DNA of 64,000 bases from Planctomycetota bacterium (GTDB taxonomy: Bacteria; Planctomycetota; B15-G4), in contig JAJDEP010000019.1 of assembly GCA_029259715.1 (NCBI GenBank), positions 372,001 through 436,000 of the forward strand. Direction: 5' to 3'. The notes beneath the pieces were generated by a model. The model searched no databases, had not been told where the DNA came from, and worked only from the letters and a program-made list of their open reading frames with translations. A program made the position numbers and the translations under genes. Numbering within the stretch: position 1 is the first letter of the stretch; each line of letters begins with the position of its first letter. Positions 57,919-64,000 of this stretch are shown here, piece by piece.

Positions 57919-59182
57919 GCTCGCGGAACAGGATCGTCGCCAGCGTGTTGTGGCCCCACACGTTGAGGTGGTAGTCCTTGCGCCAGTAGAGGGCGATGTC
58001 CTTGCTGCGCATCTCCTCGGTGGGATCGATGACCGTGAGGCCGCGGGACTCCAGGGCCTCCGCGAGACGCAGACCCAGGCGCCGACCGACCGCAGCCTGC
58101 TCACGGGTCATGCCGAGCGTGTCGAGCGCGGTCTGGAGCACCGGCTGGTCGTCGAGCAGGTCGACATCCGGCTTGATCGGGATCAGCAGGAAGACCAGCT
58201 CGACATCGAGCTCTTCGCACGTCGCGATGAGTTCGTCGATGTAGTGCAACGCGGCCTCCAGCGACTCGTCCTCCTCCTCGGGCCAGTGCATGAACCGATA
58301 GGCCTGGTTGAGGCCGTTGCCCAGTGAGGCGGACCCCCAACGACGCGGCGGGTCGTCGATGAGCTCGCGCACTTTGTTGAGCCTCTCGCCGTAGCCCTCG
58401 GGGAAGTTCTTGCGCTTGACGACCTGCTCGAAGCGCAGCAGATGCAGCGCGTTGTAGAAGTCGTTGCCTGTGAAGAATCCGACGATGGCCATGTCCGGCT
58501 TCAGGTCGGCGTGCTTGCGCAGTTGCCGCGGCCAGTACCACGGCCCCACCCCGCCGATGCCCGCGTTGATGACGTCGTACGAGCGGCCGTCATCCATGCG
58601 GTTGAGCTTGCCCTCGAGCACGTTGGCATAGCTCTCCTCGTTGTAGAGGAAGCCCTCGGCGTGGCTGTCCCCCATGGAGAAGATGCGGTAGCCGTCATGC
58701 TCGATCTCGGTGTCTTCGTCCTCACGGAAGCCCATGTTGTTGGACTCGAGGACAATCTCGAAGCGCGGGTGATTCCACTTGTAGCTCACCGAGACGTCGG
58801 GCATCAGGCGCACACCGAGATCGGGGTCGTACTCGTGACGGACGCGGTCTTGCACGTTGATATTGGGGTACAGCCGCGACGCCGAATCCTTGTTGAGCTC
58901 GCCGTTGAACGACGACGGGTCGACGAAATCGATGGCGCGCCCCACCCCCACCCGCTCATCGTCGTCATCCTCGCCGTCATCGGCGGTCGCCTCGGCATCC
59001 GTAGGTGCATGCGCGCCGGCCCCGCTCGAGGACGGCATGCCGGCACCGGAACGTCCGCCACCGGGAGTCCCGTCTCCTCGTTGCACGTCGTCGGAGGCCC
59101 CGCCATCGGAGCAGCCGGCCAGCACGAGGCTCAGCGCGAGGAGCAGGGCCAACCCCCGCGGGGTTTCCGAACGATTCGCCAT
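57890..59182 (-). CDS. SGNH-like lipoprotein
   Basis: A 430-residue lipoprotein (lipobox V-L-A-G-C) with a 55-residue acidic/Gly/Ser linker. SGNH blocks: F-S-M-G-D-S-H-A-E-G, V-I-N-A-G-I-G-G-V-G-P-W, F-F-T-G-N-D-F and a C-terminal D-Y-H-L-N-V-W-G-H. Conserved serine, glycine, asparagine and Asp/His are all present, so catalysis is plausible. The ATG at 59182 overlaps the glpK stop (TGATG). Its last 29 bases overlap the end of the opposite fusion gene. Confidence 0.78.
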   Translation of the reverse strand: MANRSETPRGLALLLALSLVLAGCSDGGASDDVQRGDGTPGGGRSGAGMPSSSGAGAHAPTDAEATADDGEDDDDERVGVGRAIDFVDPSSFNGELNKDSASRLYPNINVQDRVRHEYDPDLGVRLMPDVSVSYKWNHPRFEIVLESNNMGFREDEDTEIEHDGYRIFSMGDSHAEGFLYNEESYANVLEGKLNRMDDGRSYDVINAGIGGVGPWYWPRQLRKHADLKPDMAIVGFFTGNDFYNALHLLRFEQVVKRKNFPEGYGERLNKVRELIDDPPRRWGSASLGNGLNQAYRFMHWPEEEDESLEAALHYIDELIATCEELDVELVFLLIPIKPDVDLLDDQPVLQTALDTLGMTREQAAVGRRLGLRLAEALESRGLTVIDPTEEMRSKDIALYWRKDYHLNVWGHNTLATILFRELRAQIRADR

Positions 59183-60675
59183 CACGGGTTCGACGCGTCC
59201 ACGCGCACGCGGGAGACGGCCGTGCGCCAGCCGTCGTATCGGGAGAGACGTTCATCCTCGGACATGGTCGGCTCGAAACGCCGCTCCCGGCTCCAGCGTT
59301 GGCTGATGTCGTCGAGGGAGGTCTGCAGCCCCGACCCCAGGCCCGCGAGCCAGGCCGCCCCCAACGCCGTGGTCTCTGTCACCTGCGGCCGCTCCACCGG
59401 GAGGTCGAGGATGTCGGCCAGGAACTGCGCCATCCAGTCGTTGGCCACCATGCCGCCGTCGACCCGCAGGGTCGTCGGCGCGGCCGCGCCGTCGGCGGCC
59501 AAGGCGGTGAGCAGATCGCGGGTCTGGAAGCCCACCGACTCGAGGCCGGCCCGCACGATGTCGGCCGCGTTGGTGTCGCGCGTCATGCCGAACAGGGCGC
59601 CGCGCGCGTGGGGATCCCAGTAGGGCGCGCCCAGACCCGTGAAGGCGGGCACGAGGTACACGCCGTGTCCACCGCTCGCGGACCGGGCCAGGCCCTCGCT
59701 CTCCGCGGCGTCGCCGAACAGCTTCAGCTCGTCGCGCATCCACTGCACCACCGAGCCCGCGGAGAAGATGCTGCCCTCGAGGGCGTAGCTGGTCTCGCCG
59801 CCGAGGCGGTAGCCGATGGTGCCGAGCAGGCGGTTGGTCGAACGCAGGGCCGCCACTCCCGTGTGCAGGAGGGCGAAGGCGCCGGTGCCGTAGGTGCACT
59901 TGAGCATGCCCGGTTCGAAGCAGGCCTGGCCGAAGGCGGCCGCCTGCTGGTCGCCGGCCACCCCCCGGATCGGCACCTCGGCTCCGAGGATGTCGGCCGT
60001 CACCGTGCCGAAGTCGGCGGCGCAGTCGAGCACCTCCGGCAACACGGCCCGCGGCACACCGAACATCGCGAGCAGCTCGTCCGACCAGGTCTGGTCGTGG
60101 ATGTCGAGCAGCATGGTGCGTGAGGCGTTGGTCACGTCGGTGGCGTGCCGTTCGCCGCCCGTCAGCCGCCAGAGCAGGAAGCTGTCGACGGTGCCGAAGG
60201 CGAGCCGGCCGTCCTCGGCCGCCGCCCGGGCCCCCTCGACGTGATCGAGCAGCCAGGCCAGCTTGGTGGCCGAGAAGTAGGGGTCGAGCAGCAGGCCGGT
60301 GAGGGCTCCCACCCGGTCCTCGGCGCCTTGGGCCCGCAGCGCCTCGCAGGCGTCGGCCGTGCGCCGGTCCTGCCACACGATGGCGGGTGCCAGGGCCTTG
60401 CCGGTGGCGCGATCCCAAAGCAGGGTCGTCTCGCGCTGGTTGGTGACCCCCACCGCGGTGAGGTCGGTGGCAGCCATGCCCGCCTCGGAGAGGGCCTGAC
60501 GCGCCGATTCGACCACCCCGTCCCAGATCTCCTCGGCGTCCTGCTCCACCCAGCCGGGATGCGGGTAGCGGCAGACCAGCGGCCGTCCGGCCGATGCGAG
60601 GGGACGTCCCTGCGGATCGAAGACGATGGCGCGGGAGCTGGTGGTCCCCTGGTCGATGGCGAGCACGGCCGTCAT
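59182..60675 (-). CDS. glpK: glycerol kinase
   Basis: A 497-residue FGGY-family kinase that phosphorylates glycerol to sn-glycerol 3-phosphate with ATP in the cytosol. The N-terminus A-I-D-Q-G-T-T-S-S-R-A, V-T-N-Q-R-E-T-T, V-W-Q-D-R-R-T, G-T-V-D-S-F-L-L-W-R-L, T-N-A-S-R-T-M-L-L-D and Y-A-L-E-G-S-I-F are diagnostic of GlpK. Length is normal. No glpF or glpD is adjacent; the SGNH lipoprotein gene is coupled downstream. It may feed glycerol phosphate to lipid synthesis or to the head-group enzymes encoded nearby. Confidence 0.95.
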   Translation of the reverse strand: MTAVLAIDQGTTSSRAIVFDPQGRPLASAGRPLVCRYPHPGWVEQDAEEIWDGVVESARQALSEAGMAATDLTAVGVTNQRETTLLWDRATGKALAPAIVWQDRRTADACEALRAQGAEDRVGALTGLLLDPYFSATKLAWLLDHVEGARAAAEDGRLAFGTVDSFLLWRLTGGERHATDVTNASRTMLLDIHDQTWSDELLAMFGVPRAVLPEVLDCAADFGTVTADILGAEVPIRGVAGDQQAAAFGQACFEPGMLKCTYGTGAFALLHTGVAALRSTNRLLGTIGYRLGGETSYALEGSIFSAGSVVQWMRDELKLFGDAAESEGLARSASGGHGVYLVPAFTGLGAPYWDPHARGALFGMTRDTNAADIVRAGLESVGFQTRDLLTALAADGAAAPTTLRVDGGMVANDWMAQFLADILDLPVERPQVTETTALGAAWLAGLGSGLQTSLDDISQRWSRERRFEPTMSEDERLSRYDGWRTAVSRVRVDASNP

Positions 60676-60989
60676 GACCTCATCCTCTCAAAGTTGCTCG
60701 GGGCCTGGCGACCTCCGGTCTCCACGATGTGTCCACAATGCTCGTGCACTCCGCCGGGCCGGGCGACCACGCGTCGGATGCCGTCCCGGGGGACTCCGCG
60801 ACGGGCGCGGCCCCCGGAGCGGCGCGCGCAGCGGGCAGGGATTTCGCCGCTGAGGTACGATCGGGCTCTTCCATCCGGGCGGTTGGAGGACGAGTGGTCC
60901 GTGTGTGCATCCGGATCCCGACGTCCGCCTCCGCCCCTCTCAAGGGTCGTCCGGCGGACGACCTGCCACGAGTTTCCGAGGAGTGAACC
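60676..60989. other. 314-base divergent intergenic region
   Basis: This region separates glpK (leftward) from the bactofilin (rightward). A GAGGTACGATCGGG stretch near 60854 could hold a -10 box (TACGAT) for the bactofilin. The hairpin at 60945-60963 lies in its leader. A frame of 85 codons in this region shows no protein-like features. Confidence 0.5.
60945..60963 (+). promoter_or_regulatory. leader hairpin before bactofilin gene
   Basis: GGTCGTCC-GGC-GGACGACC is a perfect 8-bp stem with a 3-base loop, ending 14 bases before the Shine-Dalgarno GAGGAG (60978-60983). It may modulate translation or RNA stability. Confidence 0.4.
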
Positions 60990-61430
60990 ATGTCCGAAGG
61001 CAACAAGGACGCCACCACCGTCATCGGCGGCGACACCGTCATCAAGGGCGAGATGTCCTTCAAGTCGAGCGCCAACATCGTCGGCACGTTCGAAGGCACC
61101 ATCACGGGTGAGGGGCAGCTCAACGTCTCCGCCAACGCGATGTGCAAGGCCAACGTCGATTCGTCCTCCGTCACCGTCGACGGTCGCGTCGAAGGCAACC
61201 TCGTCGCTCGCGAGAAGGTCCAGCTCAACGCCAAGGGCGTGGTCAAGGGCGACATCGTGGCCGGCAAGATGATCATGAACGAGGGCGCGTCCTTCTTCGG
61301 CCAGTGCTCGGTGGGCCCCGAGGCGGTCAAGGCCGCGCAGAACGGGCGCAACCCGGGCCACGCCGTCGGCGACACGGGCCACGCCGCCCCCGGCGCTCCC
61401 GGCGCCAGCCGCGTCGCGGGCAAGGTCTGA
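60990..61430 (+). CDS. bactofilin
   Basis: A 146-residue cytoskeletal protein. The central beta-helix repeats read V-I-G-G-D-T-V-I-K-G, V-G-T-F-E-G-T-I-T-G-E-G-Q-L-N, V-T-V-D-G-R-V-E-G-N-L-V-A-R-E-K-V-Q-L and V-V-K-G-D-I-V-A-G-K. The C-terminal 40 residues are a flexible Gly/Ala/Pro tail. Bactofilins polymerise without nucleotide and help shape cells or place wall enzymes. GAGGAG lies six bases before the start codon. A bactofilin-like gene follows. Confidence 0.93.
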   Translation: MSEGNKDATTVIGGDTVIKGEMSFKSSANIVGTFEGTITGEGQLNVSANAMCKANVDSSSVTVDGRVEGNLVAREKVQLNAKGVVKGDIVAGKMIMNEGASFFGQCSVGPEAVKAAQNGRNPGHAVGDTGHAAPGAPGASRVAGKV

Positions 61431-61443
61431 TCGACGAGGTGGA

Positions 61444-61474
61444 GCGGGTCGCGCCGGGTTGAGGCGCGACCCGC
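61444..61474 (+). terminator. 12-bp perfect hairpin between the two bactofilin-type genes
   Basis: GCGGGTCGCGCC (61444-61455) and GGCGCGACCCGC (61463-61474) pair perfectly around GGGTTGA, 14 bases after the first stop and 18 before the next start. It may be a partial terminator or a processing site that sets the ratio of the two proteins. Confidence 0.55.
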
Positions 61475-61492
61475 CTCCGGACCTCTCGGGAC

Positions 61493-62311
61493 ATGGCCTT
61501 CCGGAAGAGTCGGTCGCGCAAGGGACCGCGACGGGTGCAGTGTTATCACTGCCGCCACCGGTTCGAGGTCGGCCCCAACGCCGAGTCCACGAATTGCCCG
61601 CAGTGCAGCCAGCGGGTCATCGTCGGTGACGTGATCGTCTCGGCCATCCTGCCGGTCAAGCTCGTGCAGACCTGCGGCCGGGTGGTGATCAAGCCCAAGG
61701 GTCGCGTCAACGCCGACCTCATCGAGGCCCACGAGGGCGTCGAGGTGAACGGCGGCGTCACGGCCAACGTGCTCAGCGGCGGCGCGGTGATCATCGGGCC
61801 CAAGGCGCGTTGGAAGGGCGACTGTCGCGCGCCGTCGGTGGAGATCAAGCCGGGCGCGCGCATCGAGGGCGGATGCTTCATCATCCCCGACGAGACCTTG
61901 GGTCTGCACGACATGGCCGCCGAGGCCGCTGAGTTGGCGGCCGCGGCGGAAGCCAAGCGCGTGGCCGACGAGCAAGCCGAGATCGCCGCGAAGGCAGCGG
62001 CCAAGGAGGCCGCAGCGCAAGCGAAGGCCGCGAGGATGAGGGCCGCGCGCAAGCCCGCCAAGACCAAGCCGGTGGCGTCCGCGGCGACCGCAACGACGGC
62101 GCCCCCCGCCAAGCCCAAGGTCGCCAAGAGCACGACGCGCAAGACGACCAAGACCGCGAAGTCGACGACGGCCAAGAAGACCACCAAGAAGGCCGCCGCC
62201 AGGAAGTCGACCACCAAGAAGACGACGACCAAGAAGGCAGCCACCAAGGCGGCGAAGAAGAAGGCCACCAGGAAGCCCGGGACCTCCACGCGGACGCCCA
62301 AGCCGGAGTGA
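61493..62311 (+). CDS. zinc-ribbon/bactofilin-like protein with histone-H1-like tail
   Basis: A 272-residue protein. A basic N-terminus (R-K-S-R-S-R-K-G-P-R-R) leads into a zinc ribbon, C17-Y-H-C20...C35-P-Q-C38. Residues 45-135 are bactofilin-like (V-V-I-K-P-K-G-R-V-N-A-D-L, G-V-E-V-N-G-G-V-T-A-N-V, P-G-A-R-I-E-G-G). Residues 140-180 are an Ala/Glu/Lys helix. The last 90 are K-K-T-T/A-K repeats with Pro, strongly resembling histone H1 or bacterial H1-like proteins. A polymer-forming core with two likely nucleic-acid-binding ends suggests a link between chromosome and cytoskeleton. That combination is inferred. Confidence 0.82.
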   Translation: MAFRKSRSRKGPRRVQCYHCRHRFEVGPNAESTNCPQCSQRVIVGDVIVSAILPVKLVQTCGRVVIKPKGRVNADLIEAHEGVEVNGGVTANVLSGGAVIIGPKARWKGDCRAPSVEIKPGARIEGGCFIIPDETLGLHDMAAEAAELAAAAEAKRVADEQAEIAAKAAAKEAAAQAKAARMRAARKPAKTKPVASAATATTAPPAKPKVAKSTTRKTTKTAKSTTAKKTTKKAAARKSTTKKTTTKKAATKAAKKKATRKPGTSTRTPKPE

Positions 62312-62321
62312 CGAGCCACCC

Positions 62322-63839
62322 ATGAAGATCCTGCTGGCGGTCATCGCCCTCGTCGCCCTGACGCTGCGCCTCTGGAACGTCGGCGACGTCGGCATCTCCC
62401 ACTGGGACGCCGGCAGCTACACCGCGGGCCCTTACGGCATCGGCCCCTACGGCAAGAGCTACATCCTGCCCTTCTACGCCCCGCCGCTCCTGCCGTCGCT
62501 GACCTGGGCCGCCTTCGAGGTGTTCGGCCGCGTCGCCTCCGTGGCCGCCGTGCTCATGGCGCTGCTCGGTGTCGCCGCCGTCCTCGCGGTCTACAGCCTC
62601 GGCCGGCGGCTGTTCGGCATCGGCCCGGCCCTCATCGGCGCGGCGGCCCTCGCCAGCATGAGCTTCCACGTCGTCTATTCACGGCAGCCGCTCGCCGACG
62701 CGCCCTACGTGCTGCTGTTCATCCTGGCCATCCAGGCCCTCTGGGTCGGGTGGCACGACGGACGCCGCAGCGCCTTCCTCGCCGCCGGCGTGTGGACCGG
62801 CGCCTGCCTGCTGACCAAGTACCACGGGTTCTTCCCGCTGGTCGTGTTCGGGCTGCTGGTCCTCGCCGCACGCGTGCCCGGACTGGTGCGGCCCCGCGCC
62901 GAGATCCCGGGCCCCATGCCCACCACCCTGTCCGGCATCAAGGGCCTGATCCTGGCCGGCGCCATCGTCGCCATCCCCGCGGCGTGGCTGGCCTGGGACA
63001 TCGGCACGCACATCGGCTTCGACGTGTTCCGCGCCAACCGCCAGTCGTGGATCCCCGAGATGGGCCTGTGGCTCATCCCCCAGACGGCCGCCTACGTGTT
63101 TGAGTGCCTCTCGCGCTGGGTGGGCGTGGCCCTGCTGGTGTGCGCCGCCGGCGGCTACGGCGTGATGATCGTGCGGCGCCATCCGGGCGACGTGCTCATG
63201 CTGCTGTGGACCGGCCTGTTCCTCGGCACCCTGCCCCTGTACATGAACTACCCGCGGCTCGTGCTGCCATTGCTCGTGCCCCTGTCGCTCGCCGCCGGTG
63301 TCGGGCTGAACGCCCTGATCCAGCGCCTGGGCGGGGCCGGCTCGTTGAAGGCCACCGGAATCGTCGTGGCCCTCGTGCTGGTGACGGGCTCGCTGCGCAC
63401 CGCGCCGGCCCTCGGTGTGGCCGACACCGGGTACGAGGCGGCGGCCGAATGGCTCATCGATCAGGGGCCGGGCGAACTCCCCGACCTGCTCGTGACCCAG
63501 CACGCGATCCTGTTCTACCTCGGCGACGCGCCCAACACCTTCCTGGCCCTCGACGAACCGGCCCTGGCCGAGACCCTGCGCACGGGTGCCTTCCGCTACC
63601 TCGTGGCCGACCTGCGCGAGCTGCAATTGCCCGAGGCGCTGCGGGAGTCCTTCGATCGGCGGCGGCCCTTGCTGCAGCAGGTCGCGACCTTCGCCAACCC
63701 CCTGCCCGAGCCCTTCGTGGTCAACCTGGCCGGCTTCGAGGGGCTCGATGCGCTGAACGATCCCGACACCAGCCCCGAGCGGCGTGAGGCCCTGGGCACG
63801 CTGCGCATCTGGCTCAACCTGCGCCCCGACAACCGCTGA
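62322..63839 (+). CDS. GT-C (family 39-like) membrane glycosyltransferase
   Basis: A 505-residue protein with about ten membrane helices. The first external loop has G-I-S-H-W-D-A-G-S-Y, where the aspartate fits the catalytic D of PMT/ArnT-type enzymes. A Y-S-R-Q-P-L-A-D-A-P segment after the third helix is also typical. Such enzymes use polyprenyl-phosphate sugars to glycosylate proteins or lipids outside the cell. The C-terminal 130 residues are soluble. It starts 11 bases after the histone-like gene but is functionally unrelated as far as can be seen. Confidence 0.78.
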   Translation: MKILLAVIALVALTLRLWNVGDVGISHWDAGSYTAGPYGIGPYGKSYILPFYAPPLLPSLTWAAFEVFGRVASVAAVLMALLGVAAVLAVYSLGRRLFGIGPALIGAAALASMSFHVVYSRQPLADAPYVLLFILAIQALWVGWHDGRRSAFLAAGVWTGACLLTKYHGFFPLVVFGLLVLAARVPGLVRPRAEIPGPMPTTLSGIKGLILAGAIVAIPAAWLAWDIGTHIGFDVFRANRQSWIPEMGLWLIPQTAAYVFECLSRWVGVALLVCAAGGYGVMIVRRHPGDVLMLLWTGLFLGTLPLYMNYPRLVLPLLVPLSLAAGVGLNALIQRLGGAGSLKATGIVVALVLVTGSLRTAPALGVADTGYEAAAEWLIDQGPGELPDLLVTQHAILFYLGDAPNTFLALDEPALAETLRTGAFRYLVADLRELQLPEALRESFDRRRPLLQQVATFANPLPEPFVVNLAGFEGLDALNDPDTSPERREALGTLRIWLNLRPDNR

Positions 63840-63848
63840 CCCCCGGGG

Positions 63849-64000
63849 TCAGAGCTCGATGGTGATCTTCTTGGCGTCGGTGACGTGTCGGAGCTGGAAC
63901 TCGAGCCCGAACTCGGCCGTGTCGAGCACCAGCAGCGCCGCGTTGACCTCGATGCCGACGAAGCCGAAGTTGTTCGGCAGGGCCATGCTCGCCGTCGAGT
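63849..64000 (-). CDS. truncated C-terminus of an exported protein
   Basis: The last 49 residues of a leftward gene that enters from the right edge. M-A-L-P-N-N-F-G-F-V-G-I-E-V-N-A-A-L-L-V-L-D followed by A-K-K-I-T-I-E-L is a beta-rich ending. L-P-N-N-x-x-F-V-G endings occur in many planctomycete exported proteins and differ from the shared domain found elsewhere in this window. Function cannot be assigned. Confidence 0.6.
   Translation of the reverse strand, partial: STASMALPNNFGFVGIEVNAALLVLDTAEFGLEFQLRHVTDAKKITIEL

Noticed and set aside
60729..60986. 85-codon frame between glpK and the bactofilin
   Set aside because: No ribosome site, no recognisable segment and Ala/Gly/Pro-biased composition. 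The region also contains the leader hairpin of the bactofilin.

Overview
The window is GC-rich DNA packed with secreted proteins. It carries FG-GAP propellers, a sigma factor/Ser-Thr kinase pair, an ECF factor fused to a membrane anchor, two bactofilin-type genes, ornithine-lipid genes, and at least six secreted or surface proteins ending in one shared domain of about 124 residues. This set points to a Planctomycetota-like bacterium of a deep, poorly studied lineage. That placement is inferred from gene content; there is no rRNA in the window.

Layout. 1-11 kb: a secreted gluzincin-type peptidase, a lipoprotein, an O-antigen-ligase-like protein, a GT-C-like membrane protein, a type II (archaeal-type) methionine aminopeptidase and an LTA-synthase-like transferase. 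11.1-15.8 kb: tRNA-Pro(GGG) followed by a visibly less GC-rich three-gene island: a membrane-anchored beta-rich protein, a radical SAM/SPASM enzyme, and a small secreted protein with about eight D-x-D-C-G repeats. The last 11 bases of tRNA-Pro before its final A recur just after the last island gene, so the block looks like a tRNA-targeted insertion carrying a candidate new RiPP-type peptide-modification system. 15.9-25.6 kb: VOC protein, sulfatase-fold lipoprotein, SGNH proteins, FG-GAP and shared-C-terminal-domain proteins, a CDP-alcohol phosphatidyltransferase, a TPR protein and a small lipoprotein. 25.6-33.2 kb: a GcvT-like protein with two phytoene-desaturase-like flavoproteins, then an ECF sigma factor coupled to a kinase-TPR receptor. 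33.4-38 kb: FG-GAP protein, secreted M14 carboxypeptidase, esterase.

38.0-40.4 kb holds a two-gene redox unit. Its second gene reads through an in-frame UGA at the peroxidatic position of a peroxiredoxin domain (T-UGA-G-R-C), and a 7-bp hairpin with a G-first loop lies 21 nt after the UGA. This is a probable selenoprotein. 40.4-49 kb: membrane-tethered ECF factor, lipase-like hydrolase, another shared-domain protein, TRL-like lipoprotein and two paralogous SGNH proteins. 49.4-55.3 kb: anthraniloyl-/salicylyl-CoA monooxygenase fused to an old-yellow-enzyme domain, MltA, OlsB, OlsA and a DinB-like protein. 55.3-64 kb: an unusual hydrolase-DedA-ATP-grasp fusion, SGNH lipoprotein, glycerol kinase, bactofilin, a zinc-ribbon/bactofilin protein with a histone-H1-like tail, a GT-C glycosyltransferase and a truncated gene at the edge.

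Common themes are envelope building (glycosyltransferases, SGNH acyl-hydrolase-like proteins, LTA-synthase and sulfatase folds, lipid synthesis), secretion of large beta-rich proteins, and tight translational coupling. Many adjacent genes overlap as TGATG, GTGA or TTGA.
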